Assembly (NCBI GenBank): GCA_963693285.1
Contig: OY848919.1
Location: 8,799,461 to 8,863,460 of the forward strand
DNA length: 64,000 nt
Direction of reading: 5' to 3'
Source of the DNA: Xestospongia muta
Taxonomy: Eukaryota; Porifera; Demospongiae; Haplosclerida; Petrosiidae
Every line of letters begins with the position of its first letter. The first letter of the stretch is position 1. Both the position numbers and the translations under genes were made by a program. Under the pieces are notes generated by a model that searched no databases, had not been told where the DNA came from, and saw only the letters and a list, made by a program, of their open reading frames with translations. Below, piece after piece: positions 11,835 to 23,615 of the stretch.

Positions 11835-12860
11835 TTACCTTATCAAACCATATTTAATGTTTTTCCTCCAAAGGCATCACCGATCTTCCATTGACACATT
11901 TAGCAGCTACAGGATTATCATATTTACATATTGCAGGATGTGGATGTGGTGACTGACAGGTGGTACAAGGAAATCCAAAGAAATGGTTGGACCTATATGT
12001 ATAAGGCAAAGACTTGGTCACTGTCTTTATACCATTGTTGAGTGTCGTAAATAGTTGGGCAGAATTCTTCAAGTGGTATAGCTCCAGTAATACCAGCAAT
12101 GCGATCTATCCAGACCTCTAGGTAAGTAGCTTGACCAATAAGAGTTATGTGATCAGAGCATGGCCAACTAAAAAGGTGATTTTGTTACGATAGTGAGGTG
12201 GTTTCTCTAATGTCCATTTCAGTCCTGACTGTGATGTGGAACTTAACAAATAAACTACTAGACAACAGAACACACCTACAGGATTATAACAACACTCAAA
12301 GTAGATCAACAAAGGTGCAGGAAATAATGACTGGTCTCTGGGCTCTATTTCTACTGCTGTAGGCTTAAGAGCACAAGGCATGAAGTAGTACTTCTCAGTT
12401 TTCTGACCAACTTTTGATTTCATAGGGCCATCTACAATATGTAAGTGTTTTATCAATGAAACAATTCTCACTCGGGTCAAAGCATCTCTTCTTTTTGATG
12501 ACAAGGTTTTTAAATGTAATTCAGTAAATCTGCCACTGGTATGAAATTCTCTGTTGATTGCAGCACTGTTAGTTGTTGCAAAAGTGAAAGATATAATTAG
12601 TTGTGTGATACGATCAAACACTAGTTGGATGTCAGTTATGACAACTTCTTCTAATCCCTCAACTTCTGGGTAGTGCATGATACTACCTACTCTGTGATGT
12701 AAAAACCATAATGCTGACTTGCCTTTTGGTCTGATATACCACACTCTGGTATACCAAACTCAAATGGGCAATTTTTGAAATTTATGAGACATCACATTGT
12801 AAAGTAAACATTGCAATTGTTCAATTTCTGCTTGGTCATTTATGGTGTCTCAATTTTCTA
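11835..12860 (-). pseudogene. decayed COR and Cys-rich segment of an ankyrin-Roc-COR gene
   Basis: It aligns with the last third of the long exons at 14.96-18.56 kb and 55.9-59.6 kb: SALWFLHHRVGSIMHYPEVE, TEKYYFMPCALKP, FCCLVVYLLSSTSQS, and the final FPCTTCQ...HPAICKYDNP module. The ankyrin and GTPase parts are missing. The frame is lost near 12,750 and near 12,120-12,150, and a TAA follows EEKH where the intact genes read on into WFDK. Upstream of 12,750 the homology fades into a diverged stretch ending near 12,860. It is a clear duplicated pseudogene fragment. Confidence 0.85.
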
Positions 12861-13025
12861 TAGAGCAGTAAATGATAGATACAAAATACAACATGTACTG
12901 TGATCAGTTATACTAAAAGCTGTCATAAAATTTGTGATAAAGTAAATTTACAATGTACTAGATGCAGTATGAGAGAACTCTACATTCTTTGGTTAGTGAT
13001 AACTAACATTTCCATCAGTATATAT

Positions 13026-13208
13026 TTAATATCTGAAGCTTTGATACATGATCAGTCTCATTATTAATTGATAGTATTTTTTACTAGTTATAATGTGACG
13101 CAGACACATCATCAATAGTAATATACAACTGTAGAGTATAATGATGACTGTAATCATATAAATATAGTCATTGTACTGTAACAAGAACTTACTTAGAATG
13201 TAAGAGGC
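13026..13208 (-). CDS. possible transmembrane exon downstream of the 13.7-18.6 kb gene
   Basis: A frame with about 20 hydrophobic residues (MITVIIILYSCILLLMMCL) followed by TSKK resembles the last exon of the leftmost gene, where TTKK follows the membrane segment. It has an acceptor (TTACAG) just upstream of TAC AAT GAC. However, the CARD-like exon at 13,681-14,010 ends in phase 1 and this one would start in phase 0, so a direct join does not work. It is either a decayed membrane exon or needs an exon I have not found. Confidence 0.3.
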   Translation of the reverse strand, partial: ASYILSKFLLQYNDYIYMITVIIILYSCILLLMMCLRHIITSKKYYQLIMRLIMYQSFRY

Positions 13209-13391
13209 ACAATTCAATGTATGTTCAATGTAAGTCCATAAAGGGAAAGGGACTAGAAAAGATAAAAGATAAAAATTATTGAAAGTACATATTATTCTTT
13301 AATAAGGATATATCTAGTATCTTATAAACTTTTAAAGTATTTTATTTTCTGGAAAGATAAACTTTATTACTTAAGATCAAAAGCTTTTTGT

Positions 13392-16300
13392 CTATTGTTT
13401 CATACACATGATTACAATTAGTGTTTTTTTGTTCTCTGTCTCTAATATCATTCAAAATATCAGTATTATTAGTATTAGCATTTAGTTTATTATATAATAT
13501 GTACATTTATGAACTTACCTTTTTAAAAAATATCTTTATATTTACTGGTTTTGTCTAAAAATGTTGTTCTTTATTGCTGAGATGATAATATTAGAAGTTG
13601 CTTTTGTCTTCACTTTTCACTTCCTTCTAATTCTAACATAATACTTAACCAATGTAACAAACATACAACATAACATATACCTTTATATTTTGACATGATT
13701 TTGTCAGCTAAATCCTTTCGACTTAAATCATTTTTTAAAACATCAAAGAAAGCCCTGAAAACACTAGTGTCATGCTTAATCCGATCCTTTAGGTCATCAA
13801 GAAGCTTTTCAAGACGTTCCTCCTTTGTATCTCCACATTCTCTATCTCTAATTCTTTTGTAAGTGCTTTCAGAAATGACTTCCTTTGAGTGGAGTTTCCT
13901 CACCAGAGCAAAGGGACAAATACTAGATTCAACAATAGTATCAGTACATCGAATCAGAGCTCTTCTAGCTATTTCTGAATTTAGTGAAGTACTAATTGGA
14001 TCACTTGTGTCTAAAATAAAGACAAAAGTTAGTCTAATAAAAGTGTTTTAATTAAAGCAGCCAGTTTTGAAATTACATGAAAAATACAATTTATAAATAC
14101 AAACCTTAGAACCTAAAGTATCTTACGTATATAACACTTACCTTTCTGTTTCTTAGGAAGTGATGAAGATATATTGTCACTTTCCCTAATATATGTTCTT
14201 CACAAAAACGATCCAAATCACTGTCTTCTTCTCTCTTCCTTTTGTCTCCTGTGACAATTAAGGGAAGAAAAATAAATATATTAAATTATTCTATACAAAA
14301 GAATTATTCTATATAAAGTTGGGCAACTGACCCAATGATGAGTGAACATTTTCATTTATAGACAAATGGTGGTCATCATTAGATTCACTCTTTTCCTCTT
14401 TAGTGACTATATTTATAGTGAGTACAAATCAATGTAAAGTAACAGATATCAAGCAAACCTTTGAATTTCTTTTCTTTAGTTAAAGGTGGCAATGGACTAG
14501 TTCTTTCGTGTGGTCTCTCTTTAGGATAATGATCCACATTCTCATGATCAGGATTCAAAAATTGTTTCTCTACTATAAGTGTTTGTGGCATCATTCTCCT
14601 TCTATGAGACCTCCCACTTGCTGGATCCTCATAATGTCTACTGAAAATATTATGTGGTTGTTTTGAGTCGCTGTCCAATGATATGTGTTTATCAATAAAT
14701 TTACTGGAAGGAATGTCTTCATCATCAGAATGATCAGATGTATTATATTCAGTTCTTTGTCTCTTGTTTCCTACATACAAAATATAAATCATACATCATA
14801 TATAAAGAATACATAAAGAATACATTTATACAAAGTCTCATTAAAATATTTGTAAAATGTACATCATACATACCTGACACAGGCTCAGGTAAAGCTTGTA
14901 TAATTGGAACCTGCAAACAGTAAATTATTAAAACATTATACTTTAACAGACAAACTCTACCTTATCAAACCATACAGTATGTTTCTCCATTAATGGTAAA
15001 ACAGCTCTTCCATAAACACATTTAGCAACTACAGGATTATTATATTTACATATTGCTGGATGTGGGGATAAAGATTGACAAGCAGTACATGGAAATCCAA
15101 ACACGTGACGAGACTTGTATGTATAATGTAAAGATTCAGTTATCATCTGTATACCTTCATTAAGAGTGTTAAGAATGTTGGTACAAACTCTGTCAATTGG
15201 TCTAGCCCCATTGATATCTGGTGTTCGATCAATCCATACCTCTAGGTAAGTAGCTCTGTTAATAAGCGTGATTTGGTCAGAACACTTACCAACAGCAAAA
15301 GTGATCTTGTTGCGATAGTGGGGTAGCTTCTCTAATGTCCACTCCAGTTCTGGCTGTGATGTGGAACTTAACAAATGAACTACTAGACAACAGAACACAC
15401 CTACAGGACAATAGCCACACTCAAAGTAGATCAGCAGAGGTGAAGGAGACATTGACTGGTCTTTATGTTCTTTTTCTACTTCTGTAGGCTTAAGAGCACA
15501 AGGCATAAAGTAATATTTTTCAGTTTTACGGCCAATTCTTAATTTTGTGGGTCCAGCTACAATATAAAGATATTTTAGCAGAGAAACAAGTCTCAGTGGA
15601 GTTAAAGAATCTCCTTTTCTTGAAGGTAGGGTTTTAAGATGTGACTCAGTAAATCGACCTGTGGTACAAAACTCTTTGGCAAGTGCAGCATTTCTTGTTG
15701 CTTCAAAAGTGAAAGAAGATGTGATGAGTTGTGTAATGCGATCAAAAACAAGTTGGAAGTCAGTGATGATAACATCTTCCAATCCCTCAACTTCTGGATA
15801 GTGCATGATACTACCTACTCTGTGATGTAAGTACCACAATGCTGACTTGAAGTCATCTTGGTCTGATATACCACATTCTTTAGCAAGCTTATAACAGGTA
15901 TCTAGTGTGTGAAGTGACTTCTTACTTTTACGCAACTTCAAGCTGAAGGTACACCAAGAAATTGGAATAGGTAACTCATGAAATTTGTCTGATATTACAC
16001 TATGAAGAGCAGTTCGTAATTTTTCAATTGGAGTTTCATCCTCAATAGTATTTAGGGCATAAATAGCCATTTCTTCATCTAGAAACTGAACTAAGTTATC
16101 TTGGAATAGGTCAATACTATTTTCTATCTTTTCTTTAAGATGTCTGTTAACTTCAGCTACTTTCTTTTCATCAACACAATCTCTGTGAGTAGCAATCAGA
16201 AATGCTGCAGGTTTTGAGTCATCTTTAATTGGTAATTCATCAAATGCCCATCCAATTGTATTTTCTCTTAAACAAGCTATACTAGCCAATGAGCGAAAGA

Positions 16301-18557
16301 TGACTTCTTCATGGGTAAAAGATGTTTCATAAGGTTGTGTCTCACCACTAGGAGAACGATAAGTAATACGCAAACGCGCTTGCAGAGGTTCTGTTAGCTT
16401 GAAAGTAAGCAAATTGATAGCAGGACCAGTGATAAGAGCTGGCAAAATTTCATGGAATTCTGGCTGTCCACCAGTGTCAATGATGTTCAATGTCGCATAA
16501 CCACCTTCCCAACTTTCTTGCAATCTCTGTTCATACTCAGCTCTTTCATTTAAAGAAATACTCTGAACAGTTTCTGATAAAGTTCGAACAGCCTTTACAT
16601 TTGAAGGTGTAGCTTGAACAGAATATTCCATAATAGAGTCTGAATTTATAATATCAGTCATATCACTATTTCCACTATCTGTGTCACAATCTTCAACAAT
16701 GTTCACATCTTCACTTTCGGGGTTCAATACCATGGGGCTACTAATGTTGCTGCCATTACTATTTATTTCATCTTGGTAATTTGCCTTATCATCTTCAAAC
16801 GTATTATTATAAATGTCTTCACAATCTTTCTCAATACTTTTTTCTGTAATTAATACATCTTCCAAAGCAGTGTTAATACCTGTATCAGTTTGTGATGAAG
16901 AAGTTCTAGATAATCTGTCATATAAAGAAAACGCCTCTTCATTTAAACTCTGTCGTCTCCATTCAATGTTTTTCTCTAGTCCAGGGACTATCACAGATTC
17001 TTGTTGCAGTTTACGAATTGTTGATTGAATCTGTATACCTGCATCTACTACACCAGTACTGAGAGAATGTATTGTAAGAGTCTCATTGAGTAGCCTCTTT
17101 TTCAAGGTACTCTTGCCAGCACCTGGTGGTCCTGTTAGGATACATTTGACATTTCTCATATATGTGAATTGTTGACTCTTCAATGCCTGTTGATACTTAC
17201 TATGGTTGTCAAGTAACTCTCGAAATTTGGGATCTAAGCTAATAGATGTAGTTAATGTAACACTTTGACATTCATTATGATCGATGAAATATTTGACCAA
17301 ATGTAAGAATTTATTTTTACAGACAATTAGTAAAGGAGCATTGCCAAAACTATCTTCGGCATTAATGTCACACTTTGCAATTTCAACTAGATGCTTAACT
17401 AGATCTAAGTTGCCAGAAAACTCACATGCTAAGTGTAGAGGCCGTTGGCCATTATTATTTACATCCTCTCGATTGCATTCACTTTGTGAAGTCAAAAACT
17501 GTACAATCTCAATTTCATTTTTCTCACAGGCTATGTGCAAAGATGTATTGCCATCCAGTCTCCTAGCATTTACGTCACACCCTCCTTTCTCAATCAAATA
17601 CCTGACAAGCTCTACATTGCCAGAAACAGCACAAGCTATGTGGAGTGCTTGTCTGCCATATTTGTCTGCAGCTTTTCGATCACATTTGGGAAAATCAAGA
17701 AGTAACTTTACAATCTCTAGTCGATTTTTTGTACAAGCTATATGTAAGGGTGTGGAGCCTCTTTGTGTCTTAGCATTAATATTACAACCACCAATTTCAA
17801 TTAAATATTTGACTAAGTCTACATTGTCAGAATATTCACATGCTACGTGAAGTGGACGTTGACCATTTTGGTCTAAAGCCTCTAGATCAAATCCAACATT
17901 TGTGATAAGAAATTCGACAATGTTTAAATATCCTAACTTTACTGAGTAATGCAAAGGATAGTATGTTGTCTGATCCAACCATCGAACAACTTTTTCCTTA
18001 GTGACAAGCTTACCTAAATGAACAAGTTCATCTCGTATCACTCTGTCCATAAACTCTTTGAATGTTATCTGTTGCAATAAGAGTTTCATTATTTCCCAGT
18101 TTGAAACCTTGACACATTGATAGATATCGTCAAAAGACAGTTCAATTTCTTCATCGTATACATACTTAACAATTTCAACATGTTCATGCTTGCAGGCATA
18201 ATAAAGAGGTATGTGTCCATGCATGTCACGACACAATTTAAAACCATTTTGATGCTGAGTGAACAAGAATCTAACAAAATCAAGTTTACCGGAAGAACAT
18301 GCTACATGAAGTAGTGTTAAGACTTCATTGTTAACTAAGGAGCCACAATCCACAATACCAGACACACTAATAAGGTACTTTAATACCTCTAACTTGCATT
18401 GGTCAGAACTACAGCACAAGTGAAATAAAGTGTTTCCTTGATCATCACGTATCCAAGGAGAAGTTCCATTTTCTATAAGTCTTTTCACACTCTCCAGATC
18501 ACCTCTTGTACAAGCAGTACAAAGTTCTATCTCAGCTAAGGACTCTGCTGTAGACAT
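13392..18557 (-). CDS. ankyrin-repeat Roc-COR protein with C-terminal CARD-like domain
   Basis: The first coding exon (18,557 to 14,961; 1,199 codons) starts at MSTAES, just after an AG acceptor, so a 5' intron is likely. About ten or eleven ankyrin repeats fill residues 5-450. A Roc-type GTPase core follows: GPPGAGKST at 476, DTGGQPEF at 694 and THRD at 790. COR spans about 855-1,060 (LWYLHHRVGSIMHYPE), and a Cys-rich module (FPCTAC at 1,156, HPAIC) ends at WFDK. Later exons are 14,874-14,910, 14,459-14,770, 14,332-14,406, 14,142-14,248 and 13,681-14,010 (CARD-like, LHSKEVIS...LADKIMSKYK); a small exon with a stop at 13,392-13,441 fits the phase. Exon 14,142-14,248 is 107 bp and breaks the frame unless skipped; skipping gives about 1,466 residues. 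In ROCO proteins the Roc GTPase switches with COR-mediated dimers; an immune or death-signalling role is inferred. The front is secure, the 3' end tentative. Confidence 0.82.
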
Positions 18558-18900
18558 GGGTTCTGTATAGATACAAAAGTAACAAGATTATAATCATAAA
18601 AATTGTTTTGATTATTTTAATGATATATATGTATTGCTGCTCTTGTGAACTACTAGATTATTGCTAAGTTTCAAGAATAGAGAGTTGGCAGTATGTGTGG
18701 AACTTTCATAACTAAGAGAACTCCAAAGCTTCAATCAGTTCATTTGAAGCATTTGTGATAAAGGTAATGACATTCCTTGGTTGGTATGTATTTTGTTAGA
18801 TATTTTGTCTGTATTACTTTCATTTGCTGGCAATTACTACTTTGAAAGGTCGCATACAACAATAGATTAAAAATATGAAATGGACATATATGCTAATATA
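18558..18900 (-). promoter_or_regulatory. 5' flank shared with the 54-59.6 kb gene
   Basis: The stretch upstream of the start codon resembles 59,640-59,960 in order and wording: TAACAAGATT, TGTATTGCTG, GATTATTGCTAAGTT, AGAGAGTTG, and CATACAA...TAGATTAA...GAAATGGACA. Each copy has an AG acceptor a few bases before the ATG. It probably holds the first non-coding exon, its intron and promoter elements, copied along with the gene. No TATA box is claimed. Confidence 0.4.
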
Positions 18901-20150
18901 TGCATAGATGCTAATGTTGTGTAGCTCATGAAATACAATATTTATATTTAAACAGTCCAAGGACTAACAGTTTATACACAACCAAAACTTTCACATGCAT
19001 CATTAGGCCAGACACAAGCTACTAAAAGTATGCATTATTAACATAGAAGATAAACATCATATAATTCATGCTTAAAATTGGCTAAACTTACAAAAACAAG
19101 CCATTCATCATATTAAAATACGTAGACCCAGACATTTAATAGACTGGATCAAGGAGTCTGCATACAGGTGATTCACTTTTTAATGATTGTTAAAAATTAA
19201 CATAAAACAATTAACGCAGCTTAATATGCAGACATTTCAATTAATTCTTTTCAATTTGATGCGTTAGTTAGTTAAATTATATAAGACAGTGTCTATTAAT
19301 TACTTGGCAGGACATCTATATTTTAAAACTGATCCATACCACAAAACTACTGAGCTAAGGTTATTAAGATTATGTCACACAGTAACAAGAATATAATTGT
19401 AAAATCATCTAAAGATTTTGATAACATTGTTGTTACTCTAAAGGACTGGATTATTGCTAATTTTGAAGACTTAGGGATTCGGCTATCGACTATAAACTGA
19501 TCACGTCTCATTGTTTTTTAATCTAATTAAAGAAAGCAAGTCCAGGATGTAAAAGATATGATTGATAGAGCAAACGAAACCAAAAATGAGTTGAGGACAG
19601 TGATAGATAGACAGTTGCTGAGTCATTATTAGATCTGTCATTAGTTAGAATGGTAATAAATACTTTGAATAGTTGATTTTATTATACATGATGAACCAGA
19701 AGACACTATATGAAGAAAAAAATTGTTGTGCCATGTCCAATGTCTGTAATTCTATGGTTCCTAATAAATAAACCTATCATTTGCCAATCAATAATTGTGG
19801 TTATGATAATCTAAGCTAAAAAAGGTTGTATGTCGGGGTACTCTACATCTTGCTAATTCTGCCTCTCTACAATAGCTAGGTAAGCTCAGCATTATTGTTG
19901 ACACTTTTAAAGGACTCTAACTTTATATAAGGGTCCTCAACAAGTCAGTGTTTTTATTCTTAATAACTCTGTTTGGCTGCATTGTGTGTTAGATCTTGAA
20001 GTATTTAATTAGCTTCATTTGATTCATCATTACACATAAAGCAGTATACCACTCAATATGGTTACATAGTAATAATTCATGTTTATTGCATTGCCACGCC
20101 CATTTTGAATAACCTGAGTCTTGCTAAAAGATTAGTGACTACTAATTATA
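18901..20150. other. intergenic, no gene recognised
   Basis: AT-rich with no supported exon. A phrase near 19,445 (GGACTGGATTATTGCTAA...TTGAAGACT) recurs in diverged form near 8,840, which suggests another scrap of duplicated flank. Confidence 0.45.
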
Positions 20151-20152
20151 TA

Positions 20153-20674
20153 CATAGGCGTATCTAGGCCCGGGCATACCAGGGCATTGCCCTGGTAAAC
20201 TGATCCAGGAAAAGAAAATGGCTTCTGCGTAGCGTAGTTTTTCTAGTATTCATCGGCTTAAAAAGTATTTACGCTCGACCATGACACAACAAAGACTCAA
20301 TAGTCTAGCTCTCTTGTACATAGAGAGAGATCTTTCGTCCACATTATGAAACTATTTGGAAGATTTAGTATTGACACAACAAAGACTCAATAGTCTAGCT
20401 CTCTTGTACATAGAGAGAGATCTTTCGTCCACATTATGAAACTATTTGGAAGATTTAGTATTGCAGTTTGAACCGGAGCACAAAAATTCCAGGATAGTAC
20501 TTCTGTAAACAAAACTAAACTCCACCTTTTCTTTGTAATTAATTATGATTGTAGGTAGAACGACTCTATACATAATTAACAGTTAATAACTATTGATATT
20601 TATTATTAATATTTTTAATAACCATGAATATTTAATTATGCCCTGGTAGTCTGATGACTATAGATACGCCTATG
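20153..20674. mobile_element. non-autonomous terminal-inverted-repeat element (MITE-like)
   Basis: The ends are inverted copies: ATAGGCGTATCTA at the left and TAGATACGCCTAT at the right, followed inwards by shared CCAGGGCAT/ATGCCCTGG blocks. Near the left end a 10-bp inverted repeat (TACCAGGGCA, one base, TGCCCTGGTA) forms a hairpin. No transposase is encoded. The centre holds a 90-bp tandem duplication, listed separately. The superfamily is not assigned because no clear target-site duplication was seen. Confidence 0.6.
20282..20461. repeat. 90-bp perfect tandem duplication inside the MITE-like element
   Basis: Two adjacent copies starting at 20,282 and 20,372 (TGACACAACAAAGACTC...) run without visible mismatch up to TTTAGTATTG. 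Identity this high implies a recent duplication or an assembly artefact. Confidence 0.9.
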
Positions 20675-21720
20675 ATTATATAATATCTGCTATGCTGATA
20701 AAATATGACTTTCAAAAATGTGGGTGAAATCGTTAAAAGAACGTTTTCGTAATATACTACATACACACTGATTTATAAGAACATTATATTGGAGCCTAAC
20801 CATTCAAATATATTATCTAGTGTTACGATTAATTTCTTACCTGTCATATTAATGAATACGACGTACTTTAAAATGAGCGCTTAGGTCCTTTTAGTTTAAT
20901 CAGTCTCGTTCAGATTGAGAGGTCAGTGAGGTCTTGGCGCTTATTTCTACCCACACAATGACTGGATGATTACCACGTGCACTTCACCTGATTAATAATG
21001 AATTATTCATAGTTAATCGTGAACAGGATTAGCAGTGATATAAAAAGGTGCGTTGCCAAGTTAAAGTTAAATATTCCTCCATTCTTCTTTCAGTTAGTTA
21101 GTTTGTTATCAAAGACAATATTAACTGTAAAAATTGATTACTTGATTTTCTTACTATACAGTTATAAATGTGGATTTAGCAAAACTACTTGATGTAAAAA
21201 AGTACACATCTTACTCTCTTGATTACTAATATACTATAGGATTGACTAAATAATTATTAACTAATATGATGATGCATCAGTACTATTACGTCTGTTTATG
21301 CACAATTACAAGGTCACCTCTTACCCGACTTACAATGTGACTACTTGATAACCACAACAAATACATGACACAAAACACATTTTAAGGAGATTCAGGCAAA
21401 TATGGTACAACAAATTATATGATTAGTAGTAGATGTACAAATTAGTACTAGTAGACATTGTTAATAATTTTTTCATTGTGTTTAGAATTGTATAAAGATT
21501 TCTTTACTAGTAAATATATATTCTTGATAAGATAAAATATACTACTGTTTATGTATTAAAGTTTTGAAAGAGAAAGTTTTTAAATACAAGGAATTCCAGT
21601 ATTACTAACTATGATACCAAATTAATACGTGGTGTCTCTCAGACACTTTATTTTACCAATATTCAGTGTAATGGTAACACATTCTAGAGGTGGACCATTG
21701 ATGTTAATATTCTATATGTG
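20675..21720. other. intergenic, no gene recognised
   Basis: AT-rich; no supported exon or structured repeat noticed. Confidence 0.4.
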
Positions 21721-21724
21721 GGAG

Positions 21725-22320
21725 GGTGTCATATACCATTGTTCCTGTTCTTACTGGCTGTACTCATTTTACTAATTGTTCAATACGCTTTCTACCTTTT
21801 CACTACACCTTTTTTTGAGGACATCTATCAAAGTAAATGTTCTGCTGCCAAAAGTTGTCAACAGATATGAAGCCTATCTTTGATGCATATGGAGGTTCAT
21901 GTAAGGACAGGTGTCGTTTTTGCACTGGATATTTACTACTAGTTCATGTTATCTTAGCACAGACTGTGTCTCTAGATAATGATGATAATGTAAGTTTGGA
22001 TGTGTTAACATCTGTTTTAATTGTTATTAGCATTATGTATCTTCTATTGGAGGGAGTATATTGACATTTTCCTTTTCTGTGTCTGGAAGCATTTTCATTC
22101 TCAACCTTATGTTAAGGTTCATGCAAACCTACAAACCTCTGAAAAATGCAAACAAGAAATTTTAAGTATCATTTTAATATCTTTGTCATTTGTCGTATTC
22201 TGTGGTATTATACTTTATCATATCTGGGATAATCTGTTAAAGTCTCGTTTCAAAAAACAATTGCAAAAGTTAAGAAAATATTTAAGATTCCCCATCATCT
22301 TGTTGTTCTGATAATTTTGA
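21725..22320 (+). pseudogene. relic of a multi-pass membrane protein C-terminus
   Basis: Three frames together read like one membrane protein. There is a hydrophobic helix (LFLLAVLILLIVQYAFYL), then a KPIFDAYGG...K....F.TGYLLL block with two further hydrophobic helices, and then a fourth (ILISLSFVVFCGIILYHIW) in another frame. As I recall, sponge and cnidarian proteins with large extracellular regions carry a C-terminal multi-helix region with a PF.DAY..PYK...R.W.GLLL pattern, which this resembles. Frame changes near 21,840 and 22,060 show decay. No extracellular part was found. Confidence 0.45.
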
Positions 22321-22436
22321 ACTTCCTTCGGGAAATCCAGGATCTCCCATTGTCGAAAATAAACCTGCTTCAACATCAGTGTTGTTAATGAATATGATCC
22401 GATAATCAATACTGTTTGAAGGTGATGATGACTAGT

Positions 22437-23190
22437 GTTGCTAAATCTGACATCATTTGCTGGAACATTTATTTATCATATCACCTCTATCTCATAAGAC
22501 AAGAGAGTATTCATTCATTGTGTCCTTCCAATTACCAACGATTATAGTCTTTAAGAGAGCCATATTCAAAAAGAAAGTAGATTTTTTTAATATGGAAGAA
22601 AAAGCCACTTCCTCGAGGTCTTTTTACTGCATTAGTTGTCAATCTCCTCTTTCAAAAATGTTCGCCAAAATTCACTCTCTCACAAGTTGACAAATCACAA
22701 CATCATAATGCTATTCACTTAGATTGTACTAATCCTCAAGGAGCAGTTCTATTAATAGATGCTATTTACAGGCTTGAAGTATTATATACTTGTCCACAAA
22801 ATGGGTATTATCATATTCACAAAGTGATTAAAAAAGGTATCAAAGCTGTTGTTGAAAAATTCCATTATTTGGATAGTGTAAAATATCCTTAGGAATGTTT
22901 TCATTGTTCATTTCGTAATACAATAGAAGTTATATTTGTCATGTAAGTGAAAACAAAATGATACTAATATGTTGTAAAGATGATAGAACTGATCCTATTC
23001 CTATTCATAAGACATGTCAGCTACCTTGGTTTTTAAATCTGTAGTTGAAGAAGAAGGTGAGTTTTTAATATATCAACTAGTTTATATATATATATACTTT
23101 CTTCCTTAGCTTCCTTCTCCTACAAAATTGATGAAGTGTTTAGACATGAGACGCAATCTATGACAACTCCACATACTAAGTTGTAATGTA
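22437..23190 (+). pseudogene. decayed C-terminal part of a plus-strand Roc-COR gene copy
   Basis: It aligns with 32,190-32,920 of the intact plus-strand gene. MLEHLFIISPL matches LMEYLFILSPL, then (frame shifted) GAVLLIDAIYRLEVLYT matches the block before the Cys-rich part, and KAVVEKFHYLDS matches KAVVNKFHYMQS. The Cys-rich part is cut by a TAG. At 23,108-23,180 the terminal exon is still readable, ending in HTKL and a stop like the intact gene. Several frameshifts; not functional. Confidence 0.75.
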
Positions 23191-23329
23191 ATGGCATAAT
23201 AAATTGAAGTTGACTGTATTTTTTTTACATTTCTAAATTTGTTTGACTTGATTCTAATGATAAGTGTTGTCACTTTTTCACTAAATGCACTAAATGTTAT
23301 GTTTTCGTTGCAATTATATAGATGTTCCT

Positions 23330-23615
23330 AAATTAAAGCATTCTATTAACGAAGTTCTTATTAAGTGTCAATTAACCAATGCACGTGAACATTGCTTACA
23401 ATCACTAGCAAATGAGATGTTTGCTACTGAGCTCATTAATAAAGAAGTTCAAATGTCACTTTCATGAATTTATAGCAGGAAAGAATCGTATGTCAGAGTA
23501 TTCTGAACTAGAGAATCATTGTATCCAGTTCCTAGAAGCCTGACATAACGTAGGAGGTGCTATTGTTAAGACTGCTAGAGTCCTTCAAAAGGACTGGATT
23601 GATTTAGGTATGAAA
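23330..23615 (+). pseudogene. broken copy of the helical domain found at 28,175-28,522
   Basis: Begins after an AG near 23,320 and reads HSINEVLIKC...CLQSLANEMFATELI, then shifts frame and continues FHEFIAGKNRMSEYSELE...C..FLEA, stop, NVGGAIVKTARVLQKDWI. The same order of conserved words (LAN.M, EFI.G, C..FL, LQ.D.I) is seen in the intact exon at 28.2 kb. Its place after a C-terminal relic shows that it began another tandem copy. Confidence 0.65.

Noticed and set aside
13520..13554. Mini-exon after the CARD-like exon (reads TSKYKDIF and a stop)
   Set aside because: It fits in phase but repeats the end of the CARD exon (SKYK) and is followed by a donor after the stop. It looks like a small duplicated scrap, and the candidate terminal exon at 13,392-13,441 is as good.
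17284..17850. A 188-codon open frame antisense to the ankyrin region
   Set aside because: It mirrors the repeated ankyrin codons on the other strand, with no splice context or family resemblance.
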